Source: Lycorma delicatula
Lineage: Eukaryota > Arthropoda > Insecta > Hemiptera > Fulgoridae
Assembly: GCF_047948215.1 (NCBI RefSeq)
Contig: NC_134455.1
Location: 157,214,575-157,278,574 of the forward strand
Direction of reading: 5' to 3'
DNA length: 64,000 nucleotides
Of this stretch, positions 1 to 13,600 are shown in pieces (within the stretch, counting starts at the first letter, position 1; each line of letters starts with the position of its first letter). The notes under the pieces are model-generated. The model was given only the letters and a program-made list of their open reading frames with translations, ran no database searches and had not been told where the DNA came from. Both the position numbers and the translations under genes were made by a program.

Positions 1-1790
1 ACCTAACGTTATTTGCAAATATTTCCTTTTAATCTTGTTATTGTACAACCTGAGATTAGTATTTCAACTAAAATAAAGAAATTTTTATTGATTAATTATA
101 GAAATATTTAAATATCTAATCAAGATATTTTGATGTTTAGTAGAAAATGACATATATAAAGACAAAAGTTTGGTTTTTGTTTGTTAGTTTGTATGTTCTT
201 GCATCTCGCAAGAACCAACCGACCGATTGTTTTCAAATTTTCAGGATACATTCATGTTATTCTCAGGGAGGATGTTAAGCCATAGACCGAACCCCCCTTG
301 GAGGTGAAGTTGTCAATTAAAGATATTCACTAGAGAAGAAAAAATTAAATTAATTTCTCTTCCAAAGGCAACAGAAATAATTCGTGAAGATTTCCTCGGC
401 AAAGATGTGCACTTAAGTTACCATAGTTATTAATATTTTGTCTTTTGTCATTTAGTTTCTTTTTCGAGATTCTATAAAGACTCACTACTTTAATTGTTAT
501 TTCTCATAACTATAATAGTAACGGACACTGTAGGGGTCATTGCTAAAGCGAACTGAGCTCTGCGGTCCTGGGGTTGGCCCATGGCCCCGGGGAGCCCTTG
601 GGTCAACCACGAGATCGCCTGCACCGACCTGGTTCATCTAGGTTCAGGAACGGAGTCCCGATTAGATAGTATAAATTAATAATGTTCTAATAAAAGTTAC
701 TTGAAAAATAAAAATGACGTAATAACTGGGAAGTACTGATTTGAATTTTTGAAATAACAAAAAATACAATAATATTATATTTACTATTATTAATAAATCA
801 TTTTGGTTTCTGTATATGACGTTAGAACGCGTCAACGATTACTGTCTTTCAGTAATTAATGATGACAAAGGACTTCTCCCGGCAATTTGATCAAATAGAA
901 TCTGTCAGCGGTACACATCTATTGATCCAGTACGTATTAACATAAATTTCCTTGATATGTTTTGATCGCTGTAACTATTATGTTAGAAAATATTTAAAGA
1001 AAAAAAACGAAAAAAAGTAAACATTAGACAATATTAATAAAAACGTCTACTAGAACGAGGGAATTTTTAATAAGAGTGGGGTAAAGTTAGTTAAGTAGAG
1101 GTGGGGAATTTATCACAAACAAGTACAACTTTTTGCTGAGTGGTTTGTTGTAAAGCTTTGTTTGATACATTTTATATATTATCGAATATCTTTACGTTCA
1201 ACGGTAGAATTCAGTTTTAAATTAAAGAATGGACTTTACATATAATCGTATAAAGCAAGTTCCGTTATTATAATATTTTGTTAGTATTTTATAAATAAAT
1301 TGCACATTAGATTATCAAAATTTTAAAAACATCATCATAGGATATTATTATACATTATAATTTTTATAACTTAATGTATTCGCTTTATATCATGAATAAA
1401 TTTAGAAAGTGCGTTGTGATTAACGTGCGAGTAATTAATTAATCGTATTCTGAACGGTAATGTAATCTGTAGGTCTAGTTTCTTGTAAAAGTGAGTTTCA
1501 CGCATGACCTTCGGAAAAAATTTACAACAACGCTTCTTTCTGCAGCTGAAAATTTGAAAGGTATGTTGTTATTTATTAAGTATTTATTAAATTATTGTGT
1601 AGAAAAACTTTTATTTATAATAATATTTTTAAAAATGTTTTGTTTTCTTATAAATAATCTTATTACTTTTTTTTTTAGTAATTTTTTTTAGGTAAGAACT
1701 TTTCCTTGCATGGGATGATTTATATAAGACTATCTATTAAAAATATATTACTATTAATGAAGTTGTAAGCAAATATATAGTTTTATAATT
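1..1790. other. AT-rich noncoding DNA, no gene recognised
   Basis: No convincing coding frame. Two patches look repeat-derived because their composition departs from the surroundings. Positions 170-300 contain a direct statement of GCAAGAACCAACCGACCGATT and a CCCCCC run. Positions 525-660 form a GC-rich island with an imperfect 10-bp inverted repeat (GGTTGGCCCA / TGGGTCAACC). Neither can be assigned to a family from one copy. The rest is AT-rich spacer. Confidence 0.6.
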
Positions 1791-1792
1791 TT

Positions 1793-1950
1793 TTTTTTAC
1801 TTTCGGGGTTACTGTTAGGTATAACTTCAGAGGATGAAACGCATGACAATTGCTGTAGAGTGTGAAAATACCATGCCTGACCGGGATTCGAACCCGGGAC
1901 CTCCGGATGAAAGGCCGAGACGCCACCATTCGCGCCATGAAGGCCAGCTA
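1793..1950 (-). mobile_element. tRNA-derived SINE (family 1)
   Basis: On the minus strand the head reads like a tRNA. An A-box-like segment lies at 1921-1937 (TGGCGCGAATGGTGGCG in sense) and a near-perfect B box GGTTCGAATC at 1885-1894 within a good T-stem (CCCGGG/CCCGGT context). The acceptor stem pairs only about four bases, and the sequence runs on into a non-tRNA body and tail toward 1793, so this is a SINE and not a tRNA gene. The tail (about 1803-1840) resembles the tails of the SINEs at 19.4 kb and 56.1 kb. No clear target duplication was found in the AT-rich flanks. Transcription by RNA polymerase III from the internal promoter is inferred from the family type. Confidence 0.8.
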
Positions 1951-2406
1951 ATTATATAAATCATATATATAATATATAAGATTTTATATATAAAATTATT
2001 ATATAAATTATATATAAATTGCTACTTATGAAACTAACTAACTAATTTTTTTTTTATGGTACCTGTTTCACTGCTTTTTAAATGACTTCAAAACTGAAGT
2101 AGATTTGCAATTTTGGTAGCATATATTATTTTATAAAATACCAAAGGTTTTCTTTTATTAAATTTATCAATTTCAATGATTATTTCTTTATTTGTTAAGA
2201 AATCTAATATTCATGTGCTAGTCCTGTAGTTTACAAATCGTATTCAGACAATTTTGTTTAACGAAAGATATGGCTTTCTTGAGATTTTATAACAAGATGA
2301 CATACAGCCTATTTTAAATTTTAATCTACGAAATACCTTTGTTCAAAAATCAATTGAAGAAAATTAGAGAAGACCTCAGATAAAAAATAAACTATAATAA
2401 CAATAA

Positions 2407-2440
<34 letters not shown>

Positions 2441-4814
2441 GATATCTAAACGCGCCGAAGGAAATGTGAACCAAGAAGGTGTTGGCTAAACTAAAAATAT
2501 TATTCAGGACATCAGTATAAAAAAAAAAAAATAGGTAGGTACATGCACTACCACAATACATTTTCTCCCTGTTGGCCATTTTGAGTTTTTCAAATTAATC
2601 TTAAGAATGCACCGAGATATTTTTATGAAATTTGGTGTATCTCAGATCTTCATTATAGTTAAATTTGAAAATTTTACTTTTCAAATATCCAAAATCGTGA
2701 CAATTTAAATTTTTTGATCGTTTATAACTTCGCAAATATTAGTTTTATCGACTTATGTTTTATTAAATAAAATGTCAAATATTTTATTGTGAACAAATCA
2801 AATTGTTAGAACAAATTTTATTGTTTTATCATTTATGTAGTTGTATTTTTCATTAATCGAATTACAAACAAAAAAGTAAAAATTTCTATTATTAAACAGC
2901 CATAAAATCTTCAGATTGCAACATTTTTTCGTTTTATTTCAACAATTTCAGCCGTGCCTCAACTTTTTATCAGCAGATTTGAACAGATAAACGGTTAGCA
3001 CGTCGTTTCTTTTCTTATATCTCTAAAAATACAAGTTTCTTGCTTTGTCTTTTGTGTTTTTTAAGAATGCCTTTTAATTATATAGAAAGAAAGTTTTGTG
3101 GACCAACCGAAACTTTTGTATTAATAAATCTAAAATATTTTAAATAGTCCTAAAAAAATTAATAAAACCATCATATAAAGTTCGCTTAAAATAAAAAAAA
3201 AATAATAGTTTAGCAATACTCATTAAATTTTAAGTTTATGAAGTAGAATCCATATTAAAAGAAATTAGTTGTTAGATGTATGTTTTTTCTCAACTTTTGG
3301 AAGAAAAGTATGGAATCACTTTCAGTCGCACGGTGAAATATATATATACATAGGTCTATGTACAAAAATTGTGGCTCAAAAATCTCCAAAACTACTTGAT
3401 CAGTTCCATTGAAAGTTAGCTATGACGTAGTAGTGTATCTAAAGTTGTGCAAGTGAAATTTTGATGAAGATTGGTTGGGTCGTATTTCAATTACGCTCAA
3501 TTTAAGGTAGACAACGTTAGATCGATAACTTGAGGTTATGTAATAATCTCAACCTTTTTTTGAATAATTTTTATATTGTTACGTAACCGTAAATAACTTC
3601 AAATTGAGGTTATGTTGACTTTGTTTTTGTGAATTTTATACGTGCTTATGCAGTGAGATACAGCGGTGAGTGAGTTTAAACTTGACCCTTTATGTATCTT
3701 AATTAAAATTTTAAGTGAACGGTATCTTCGTACTCCCCATACATCAAAAGTAAGAAAATTTCGCTCCTCAGTCCCACCATGCGACAGAAAGTAATACCGT
3801 AATTTTATTCGATAAATCCGCAAAAAAACCACAAACATTTAATAATTAATTACTTCTAATAGGGATTCTACTTTAGAAACTTTAAATTTAATCGGTATAG
3901 GTAAAATATTTTCTTCTTTTAAGCGAACATTTTTTTCCTGGTTTTATTACGTTTTGCAGGTTTATTTTAAATATTTTAGATTTATTAATATTAAAAGTTT
4001 TGATCTGTTCGTTAATCGAACGTATGTAGTGAGTTTTACTCTAAAAATCAGTGCGTTTCTGAATGCAAAATAGTGAGGTCGTCGGAAACGAAAATTCGGT
4101 CTTCTTTTACAGAATTGCGAAAGATTATTTTTTTATTTAGCGCCTATTTGCAAAATTATTCTTTCTTTTAAAAAACTGAAAGAATTCATTTTTCTTTTTT
4201 CTTCGTTATTATATTGAAGTTATTTTTATTTTTAATTTATATATTTTATTTATTTTTTTTTTTTTTAGAAAGACAATTGTAAAATTTAATTCCCGACTTT
4301 AAATTACATTTTCTAACTCATTTGGAATTTGTATTTACAAAGGTACAAAATTTGTACCTTTGTTACAAATAATATCACCTATTCCTAAAAAGATATAATA
4401 TAAAAATCCATCAGTGAAAATAGATAACGGAATTATCGTAAATAAATAATTCGGGACGAGAAGAGCTAATGTTTTTTCCTCACATTTTTTAACGAATTAC
4501 TATCCATTTAAGAAAACATCTGAATACCAATTTTTTTTAAACAAAATTAAAGATTATTTTTATAAGACTGATATTGTGTCGATGAGTTGTTAAAATTAGT
4601 AGTTATAAAAAAAGAAGTAAATGCTGAATCTTTAACGTGTACTATAATTAAGTACATAAATTCCATTATTCGCTTCTAAATTGTTATTTTTTGTTGTATT
4701 TATATAAATTAAATGTAACATAATTGTTTATTTTTCATGCTGCTCAGATGGAAGTTTTACCAAGGTTTTCTTTAATCTAGTCACACAAATGCTAAGGCCT
4801 GTCTTTCCTTTAAA
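1951..4814. other. AT-rich noncoding DNA
   Basis: No gene recognised. It contains TA-rich microsatellite tracts (about 1960-2040 and 2407-2440) and long A/T homopolymers. Open frames in this stretch are short and of simple-sequence composition. Confidence 0.6.
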
Positions 4815-4816
4815 TA

Positions 4817-4885
<69 letters not shown>

Positions 4886-4886
4886 A
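4815..4886. repeat. (CA)n microsatellite
   Basis: A nearly pure CA dinucleotide run of about 70 bp, ending in two CG-interrupted units. Confidence 0.95.
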
Positions 4887-7214
4887 AAATTATATGATTT
4901 GAATAAAATATTAATTATACATATTAAGTATATAAGTATATATTTAACTCGTAGTGTTTAGATATTAATATTAGAGTAGCTGACTTCAAATATGTATGTA
5001 CATCATATTAATCTGTGTCTTATGTATGCACTTATTATGTATTATTATGAATCAGTAACCAAAAAGTAATTTGTAAATAATTTAGTTAATTAATAATCAT
5101 AAGGGAATGTAAAGTGAATTTTAATCGAATTTCTGGAAATCCAAAAGTAAAAATAAATAATTTTTCAAAATCTATTCAGGTAAAAAGAGTACACTGTATA
5201 AATTAAAGAATGCATATGATTTGAATACTGATTCGAAAATAACAGAGATGTTATATGAATTAGACTTATTGTCTATGTTTCGACTGAAATTTTAACTTTC
5301 TAATTTTTAAATAATTATTTAGTACTATATTTGTGGAAATCCAATTTTTTTTTAGAAGTGTTGACATAGTTCAGTATTGGTCAACTGAATTTTAGCGAAC
5401 AGTCAACTGGCCAATACTATTTTTACTAATTACTATTTATTCATTACTAATTGATCAATACTGGTTTTTGTTAATTTTAACAATAATTCTACTTTAATTT
5501 CAAAACAGTAGTATCCTACTTGTTTTAAATCTATTTAGTATCTTACATAATTTTACTAAAATAAAAGGTTTTGAGGAGATAAGTCTTGAAAACTAAATTC
5601 ATGTTCAATGTATCATTTAACGCGCGCATGCGTGTGTGTGTATTATACGAATTTTTAAATTCAAATACAATAAGACAATGGAATTACGTTCTTTAAGTAT
5701 TAATTAAACAACTTCAGGAAGAGTCTTATGAAATATTACCTTTGGAGAATATCCTGTAAATTGAAAATTAAGAAAAAGAAAAGTTGGTGAAATTGAAATA
5801 AGGACAGGATGGAAATTGGGAAAAATTAAGTTAATAAAAAAGTGAGAAATGAATTAATGCGGGGAAGAAACGAGAGTAGAACATTAATTAATCAGAACAG
5901 TTCGAAGTAAGAAAGCTAACCGGCTGTATAATGAAAAAAGAAACTTTGATTAAAATACAAAAGAAAGATCGCTAAAGAATGGAACAAAAAACAGAACAGA
6001 TTAAAAATGATACACGATCTCAAAGGAAACGAGAACTATCAAAAACCTAAAACTTTACTTGAAGTAGAAAAAAATGAAAACGGGGATGCTGCAAGGAACC
6101 TATTTAGGAAAGATATAGTTATGATATGATATATAAATAAATTTGAATGGTTAAATGAAAAAGATATTAGAAACACGGTAAACCGGCCAAGTTTTGGGGG
6201 AGTGCCAAACCTAGTAAACAGAAAGGTATAGCCTCCTAGTTAAATTAATTTTTCTCTATTTTCTATTTCAGTGTGTTACAGTAGATTATTTTATTGATTA
6301 ATTACTTAAAACAACAAACTGCAATAATTTTGTGTTTAGTACTGATAAAAAATCTTGATAAACCCTAGTCTCTGTTAGCGGCTTGTCCACTTTCTGGAGA
6401 TTGCATTATCAATAACTCCCACTATTAATAAATTATGATCATAAAAAAAAACTTATCTAGCACTTATTCAACTTTTATATATATTTTTGTACTCGTAGTT
6501 GCCTTTTAAAAGTGAAATACTACCGAAATCTTAACAGTATTTCTAAAAGGTTTGACTGAAATTTTTAATAAATGACTCAGAAAGTTCAGCTTTCATTTTA
6601 GGTAACCATATATTCATTTAATAAACTAGTAAATATTTTCTAGAAATTTATTTTTGAAATTTCACGGGATTAAAATATTTTTTTGTTGATAATTTCTTAA
6701 TCATAAGAATTTTACTCTTAAGAAGCAAGAGGGACAAGTTTTTTCTACATTACATTAAAATTTACGTTTAACCAGCTCCAGGTTTTGTGGACGTTAATAT
6801 TATTTTCTAGATGAAAAATTAAAACATATTTTTTTAAATTGTAAGATAGAAATTCCTAACCGTGTATGTGAGTAAGATGGGAGATTCTGTTCCTAAAAAC
6901 ATACAGAAGCTATTTTAAGAACACCTTTGCAGCTAATGGTAACGTGAACAATAATGTATAATTAACAAAGAAAATAGAATATTAAAAAGAATGTAAAGAA
7001 TGTTAAAAAGAAGTAATGTTTAAAAGAATATTAAAATTACTCATTCAAATCAGGTAATTACAAAATACCCTCAATATTTTGTAAAAATTAGATATTGTAT
7101 AGATTACGCATTATTTAAAAAAAAAAATTATAATAAAAATAAATAAAAAAGTAAGAAGTATTACATTATGATTGTATTTAAATATTAGACAATAATAATA
7201 ATAAAATAATAATT
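4887..7214. other. AT-rich noncoding DNA
   Basis: No gene recognised. About 5700-6230 is purine-rich and may be an old LINE fragment, but I could not read any RT or endonuclease motif. The last 25 bp before 7215 are a short TAA-rich tract that abuts the composite retroelement. Confidence 0.5.
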
Positions 7215-7659
7215 CCTTGAGGTAGATAGGTCTCCACGTCCGGAACACACCACCTACGTTCTCCGGCCAGGGCGATGACCTTCAGGTCACCAAGTTCGAT
7301 TGGATTTTTTTCGGCCACCTGCAGATCATGTACATTCAAATGATTTGGAAATGGACCAGTATCATATTTAGAGCTGGTGATGCGGCGGCTAGCGTCGATG
7401 TTATTGCAGGTGTGACTTAGGCACTTCCGTTGTCCACATGCCCCCTGCGATGGCAGGCATATAGCGAAGGTGCCAATGTATGTCTGTGCATGGGAGCTCT
7501 GAAAGCTTCGGTGAGTAGGGGCCTGGAGTCAGTGCAGAGATTGCGCATCCGCTCTCTGCCAGGACATATGCCAGTTCCACCGGATCGGACCTCCAAGGCT
7601 AGTAGCCCTAGAGCGCGGGTGTACCCTTTTGTACTGCCTTGCTACAAAAGGGATCAAAT

Positions 7660-8757
7660 TTAATGGAACATCTTGTACAAGTCAATGTGGCAAAAGATGC
7701 ACGCAAACACCCTCGTTTAGAAACAGCCGATTCACTACAAGCGAAGAGGAAACGCAATAACAAGACAGAGAAAATCAGAAAAGATACTGACAGAATCAGT
7801 AGAGACTCGAGTAAAGCTTTGTTGCCAATAATGCGACCAAACCAAGATATTTAGTCATTACGAGAGAAAATGGAAACTTCCAGAAAGTGAGCCCATTCTT
7901 AATTGCCAGTGAGATTACTAATTGTGCTGGTTGTCCTGTCAAGGAGATTCGGAAGACTTTTAATGGATTGTATGTCGAAACTGTTAACGATAGTCAAAGC
8001 CAAAAAGTTCAGTCTTTGAAGAAGATCTGTGAGTTCGCGGTATCTGCGCAACCGCATAGTACGCTTAACTCATTGAAAGGAGTTGTACAACAACTCTTTT
8101 ATTTTTTTATAAATTGCACGGATGAAGAAATAGTAGAGGAAATGTCGAGTCAAGGAGTCATTCAATGCCGCAGGTTAACGATGAGAAGAAATGTTGAGGT
8201 TTTTCCTTCAGCCTCGCATATACTGACCTTCAATAGACCCAATCTTCTGAAAAAGTATCTTCCTGAAAAAGTACGAGCTGGCATACATCGGCTGATGTTG
8301 CGCATTCATCCCGTAACATATGCGATGTTTTAAGTGTCAAAGTTTCGGATACACTGCGGTCAGATGTGAAGCGCTAGAAATCTGCGCGTGTGAAATGAAA
8401 ACACATGAGAGTGATCCATGAAAAGATCCCCCAGTCTGTATTACTGCAAAGGGCACCACAACTGCCGATCAAGGAACTTCTCGGTGTATAAACTGGAAAC
8501 GGCTATTCAGGAGGTTAAAACGCTTCAAAAGGTAAGCTATCCTGAAGCGAAGAAAATTGCTAACCTTAGAACACCTCGACCGACAACTACTTATGCATAA
8601 ACAACCGCTGCCCCTTCGTCATCTAAAGTTAACGTGGAGCAGTTGCTTACTATGATTGCACCAAGATAGAGAGAATCATTGATACTAAGATTGAGTCTAG
8701 TCAGCGGAAAGAACCATTGAAACTTATGAAGACTCATCCTCAGATTGACATTGTTGA
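7660..8757 (+). pseudogene. I-clade ORF1 (gag-like, zinc-knuckle) relic, 3'-truncated
   Basis: This is a degraded copy of the nucleic-acid-binding ORF1 protein of an I-clade non-LTR retrotransposon, parallel to 36244-37320. Readable blocks in order are KDARKHPRLETADS, then the central region ending EEIVEEMSSQGVIQCRRLTMRR, then remnants of the CCHC knuckles (CKGHHNCRSRNFSVYK at about 8445-8492), then IQEVKTLQKVSYPEAKKIAN. In-frame stops and frame changes near 7853, 8100, 8330 and 8600 kill it. The knuckle cysteine is lost in RNFSVYK, where the other copy has RNCPVYK. ORF1 ends abruptly at the junction with R4-like RT at 8754-8757, about 550 bp before its proper C-terminus. Confidence 0.8.
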
Positions 8758-10550
8758 CTCGGTACCTCATAGTTGCCTGTTACATATTTTAAAAATATAC
8801 GGCATTCATCAAATTATTTATCTTAAGAATTTAATGAGTTGATGGTATGTAGAATTGGTACTCCTGGGAGGAAAAAATAAGTCAAATCTAATCCCAATTC
8901 AACGCGGTATTTTTCAGTTCGATACTTTACGGCCCCTGTGGTTATGCCTAGCTGTGAACCCTCTCTCAAGTATGTTGCACCAATCAGGACGCGGTTTCAA
9001 AATGACTGACAAAGGGAAAAATTTATACACTATTAACCATCTGATGTACATGGACGATCTCAAATTTTATGCTAGCAATGATATAGAGCTTACATGTTTG
9101 CTGAATATTACAGCCATATTCAACAATAATATCCAGATGCACTATGGTGTCGAAAAATGAGCCATTCTAAAGGTTGTAAAGGGAGTAATTAAGGATGTTC
9201 CAAAAACCTACAGTTTGCCGGGAAATGGAGAAATACGGCCACTAGACGCACTTGAAAATATCTTGGTTTCAAACAGACCCTCATCATAAACAATAAATCA
9301 AGCAAACAGCAGTTAGAGAAAGTATTCAGAGATTCCGCAAAATCCTGGAGACAGAACTCAACGCAAAAAGCAAAATCAAAGCCATTAACTCTTGGTGTGT
9401 GCCAGTACTCACATACTAATTTGGAGTTCTTCATTGGTCCCAGAGAGATCTCGAAAAACTGAACATTTTGGTACGCACAATATTAACAAAATACAGGTAC
9501 ATCACCCTAAATCCGCAGTAGAACGTTTGTATATCTCGTAAAGAAGGTGGTATAGGTCTCCTCGACCTGAAGTCGCTTTGTGACAGACAGATTGTATCAA
9601 TGAAGAGATATTTTCTCTCCAAATCTAAAACATCGTCATTGTACAAAACAATAGTTACATTTGACAAGGGCTACTCCCCTCTAAAACTGAATGATGACAG
9701 TTTCTACCCCAATATTATTTTACAACCAGTGATAGGATCCAAGCATGGAAATCTAAGGCACTCCACGGTAGATTTCCCCGTTCTCTCGAAAATACCGATA
9801 AGGACGCATCTACGCGTTGGCTAAAGGATCAGTCCCTACTTGAAGAAACTGAATGGTTTATCCATGCCATCTACGACCAGGTCATTGGGAAAAAAAAATT
9901 ATAAAAAGTTCATAGAAAATCAGGACATCACTGTTGAGTGCAGAGTATGCCATCAATCATCTGAAAAAATTGATTATTTGATAACTAGATGGTCTAACTT
10001 GGCTAACACGGAATATCTACATCGCCACAATCTTATAGTAAACATTATTCATCAGGCATTGGCATTAAAATAAGGACTTGTTGATGACAGGGAGCACTGT
10101 CCGTATTATGAATATAAGGCCAAAACAATATTGGAAAATGAGCATTATAGACTGTATTATGATCTCCCCATACATACTGACAAATTTGTTGCTGCATATA
10201 GGCCAGGCATGGTTATCACAACATTAGAGAAATCACTGTTCTTATCATTGATGTCACTTACCCAACAGATCACAATATTAATAAGGCTGAAAGAGATAAA
10301 ATAACCATATACAACCCTCTGGCAAGAGAATATAAAGAAATTTACAGACAAAACTCAATAGAAGTTATTCCCATTGTGATAACAGCAAACGGATTAATTA
10401 ACAAAAATTCAAAGAAGTACATGGAAAAGTTTGGCCTGGATCCTAAAGTCATAATTCCAAAACCCCAAAACTCGGTAATTCTGGAGACGTGCAGGATTGT
10501 ACGTCCTGTGTTAAATACACCACAGTATTGAATGAAGTATCCCACAACGG
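8755..10550 (+). pseudogene. R4/Dong-like reverse transcriptase and endonuclease relic, 5'-truncated
   Basis: The sequence starts inside RT motif A (DSVPHS) and continues through motif B in the altered form RGIFQFDTLRPLW (QGD has become QFD), then NHLMYMDDLKF with the YMDD catalytic box at about 9045-9060. The thumb region follows (SRKEGGIGLLDLKSL), then a Cys/His block (CRVCHQSSEKIDYL) at about 9940-9980, and remnants of the C-terminal endonuclease (AYRPGMVITTLEKS at about 10190-10230, where PGM replaces the expected PD). Multiple stops and shifts are present. The protein matches the order of domains in the 1194-residue ORF at 48477-52061 but is diverged, so it is a different subfamily or an older copy. 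The N-terminal half is replaced by I-clade sequence. Confidence 0.8.
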
Positions 10551-10588
10551 CCCTTCATACTGAAATTCCGGATGTGAATCTCCGAGAC

Positions 10589-10632
10589 AAATAATAATAA
10601 TAGTAATAGTAGTAATAATAATAATAAATTAT
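10589..10632 (+). repeat. TAA-rich tract at 3' end of composite element
   Basis: TAA units with TAG interruptions directly follow the R4/Dong-like 3' end. Dong-type elements are known to insert in TAA microsatellites, and I-type elements end in TAA repeats, so the tract may be target, tail or both. Confidence 0.85.
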
Positions 10633-13600
10633 TAATATTAACAACATTATAATAATTATTATTTTTTTAAATTATAAAACATGATTATATTATAAGGTAA
10701 TTTTAAATTCAAAAAGACGAATAGATCATTTCAAGTAGTTGCAGATTTACATATTTTCTTTTCCTTTTTCTTCTTCAGTTTCTACCAATTGGATTATTGC
10801 CAAAAATATATTGAGATTCTATAATATATATAATTAATTCATTAATCATGTATGTAAACTGGACTGATTAAAGTTGTTGGTAGGTAGACAAATTTTAGTT
10901 GAGGAATACAATTTAACAAACAGTCATTTGTAAATAAAAGTTGAAATATAGTTGACAACCATATTTAGTTTCACTAATTTTTTTAAATATACTAATTAAA
11001 TAATTGAAAGATTGCAAGATTTTGTTACATAATTCTTAAATAACAAATTATTTCATTACAAAAGAATTTATTTAAAATGTATTAATTAGTTTAATATCTG
11101 ACGACGTAATACTGTTGCTATACCCCTACCTTTTATATGGTAAGAAATCCGGTCCTTCTTTGTGCGCATATTTTTAACTGGTTTATAGAATTTCATATAG
11201 TTCAAATGGAAATAATTTTTGTTTTATTATTCGTATTGTAAACGATACTAAATAACCAATACTTTACTATAAGTTAAAGAAGAGTGGATTTTGGAGATAT
11301 TAGAGTCACTTCATTCTTTTCATGAATTTTTCAACTAATCATTATTTAAATGTATTATTTTACAAATTGCAAGTGTATCCCATTCTTTTTCAAATTACTA
11401 CAAGCATTTCTGGCTAAAGGGTTCTTCCTGTTTTCAGTTGATTTAAGATATTATCATTATTTATGATAATTACGTATTTTTTATTTCATTTAATTAATTC
11501 TACAATATCGAATTTTACGGAGTAAGCACAAATGTATCTCTTTTAATAATTTTACTTAATTCTAATATTTACCCATTCCAGAAGTACAATTTTCAACTAC
11601 CTTTCAGTATATGAAATATTCCATATCATAGTTTCAAGTAAATAGGTCTTTGTCATATCTTTCTTGAAAAACTCTTACCAAAATTTCAGCGCATTTAGTG
11701 TTTTTAAATTTTTGTTAATTTTTTAATTCAGGTTCCTACCTGAATTAAATATAAAAGAATTTAAAGAGTGTCTCCTCTTACAGCTAGACCCTACAATAAT
11801 GAGAGCATTTTTATTTTTAAATGGTTGTATTTAAAGTTGTAATCATAGTGAGTACAATACCGTATGACAAAAAAAAATTGTTATACAGGCAGGAAAGTTA
11901 CAAAACATAAATATTAAAAGAATAAGGAGAAATTTTATACAGAAAAAAAATTCTCTAGTACTTAAAATACATTTAAGAATTAGCAAGAGTTAAATATATT
12001 TTTTTTTTATTTGGGAATAACAGTACATGAATACTGCACGTGAACTCTAAAAAAAGCTAGAAAGAGAATAGCGCTTCAAATGAAGAGATGCTTTTGATGA
12101 CTTGGAGAGTAAATAAATAAGTATTAGGCAGTTTTTAATAGAAGAAAAGCTGAACTAATAGGTTACGTCAGCAGTTAATTAATGGCTAATATAGTAATGG
12201 AAGAAAGAGTTGAAGTTAGAAACTTTCGGGGAAACAAAGGTAAATACATTTCTAAAATATATTGAAATTTAAAGATTACATCAGCACAAAGAAAAAAAAA
12301 AATTTAACTGACGAGAAAAACCGATATAATTAATTGGTTTTAACTTAATATTTAAATATTCCAGGTTTTTTGTATATAAATTTTAATGGATTTATTACAA
12401 TTTCGATATCTATTTCGATATTGTTTTTTCCGGTGTCCTTTAAGAATTACTTTTTTGGCAAATATTTTGTTTAAACATTTTATTTTACATTAATTTTATC
12501 ACTGGTTTTCTTAGGTTTTTGTAACATACGTTTATTGTACCACAATCTATTTAGCATTAATGCAAAATTGGGAATTAATCATATTATACTTTTGAATTAA
12601 ACTGTAACGTAGCATACTTTTTTTTAAATAAAGTGTTTACTTCTTGATTACATAAATATATACGTAAAAAGAACGTTAAAAATATATTTATGTACTCTAT
12701 GGATACTAAGCACCAATTTAATATTTTGTAGTTCCTGTAAAATCCTTTAAATCTGAAATGAAACGTTACAAATATATCATTTTTTGAAGTATACTGTATT
12801 ATTTAGTACAAAAACCAGTCTTTAAATATTATACCTCTTTAAACTACTCGTTCTTTTTGGTAAAGGAAACAGCCTACATACCTGTCATTCGCTCTTTTAG
12901 TTCTTGAAACAATTTATTTTTTGCTTGTCTATGCCAATTAATATAAAAGATCCCCTACAAAAATTAAGAATTAATTGTAGTTGGTGGTGCATATTTGTCG
13001 TTTTACAAGAAATTTTAACACTTATTTAACAAAAGGTTGCTTAAACCCTTATTCAACTCTTTATGTTGATAAATAATGAATGCCATACGTCTGGCTTACT
13101 GCCACTTTTCATAATTATAGCATAAGTAAATTATGCTAATAATACTTATTTAAGTGCAATTAAGTAAATTTCTCTTTGCTTAATGTATAATCTTTTATTA
13201 TTATATTTTATATTTCACAAACGGACATGTTATAAGGTAATTATTGTTTTATACCATAATATATTGTAGAAAAATTAAATAAAGAAAAATTGGTAAAGGT
13301 TAATTTATTAATGCGTCATTTCGTGTTTATTTCTAGGATGACATTCCTTATATTCTTATCAGTTTCTAATTTATTTGGTATAATAAAGTACTAATTTGTT
13401 TAGTTAAATCTTCTAATTAACAAAAATTTATTTAACATAAAATATCTAACAAATAAGTCACGATTTTCTTTAAATGCAGGAAAAAATGCATAAAAAAGTT
13501 AGAGTTATTTTTTTCATTAGAAATACATCTAATCGGGAGCTAATTGAGTTGCAGCAGTTTTTTATTTATTCTTTTAATAAACGCTTTCTCCAAGGTAAAA

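Larger units (their letters stand above)
7215..10588 (+). mobile_element. Composite retroelement: I-clade 5' half joined to R4/Dong-like 3' half
   Basis: The first about 1540 bp align throughout with the I-clade element at 35719-38050, starting at the same 5' base block (CCTTGAGGTAG here, CCCTGAGGTAG there). At 8754-8757 (TTGA) the match to I ORF1 stops. The sequence then reads DSVPHS and onward as the RT of an R4/Dong-like LINE, in the same orientation as and clearly related to the RT at 48.5-52.1 kb. TTGA is present at the corresponding place in both parents. The R4-like part runs to its 3' end and into TAA repeats, and a TAA-rich tract also precedes 7215. The whole is decayed by stops and frameshifts. 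Template switching during target-primed reverse transcription is the inferred origin; a later deletion joining two adjacent elements is the alternative. Confidence 0.8.

Noticed and set aside
1545..1570. Possible mini-exon (CTTTCTGCAG ... AAAGGTATGT)
   Set aside because: Matches splice-site consensus, but with no flanking coding sequence or known protein it is likely chance.
1870..1950. Candidate tRNA gene on the minus strand
   Set aside because: The T-arm is excellent, but the acceptor stem is mostly unpaired and the sequence continues into a SINE body and tail shared with other loci.
5640..6230. Purine-rich block as a LINE ORF
   Set aside because: No RT, endonuclease or ORF1 motif could be read in any frame.
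12060..12240. LINE C-terminal scrap (RRKAELIGYV)
   Set aside because: Too short and diverged to separate from chance.
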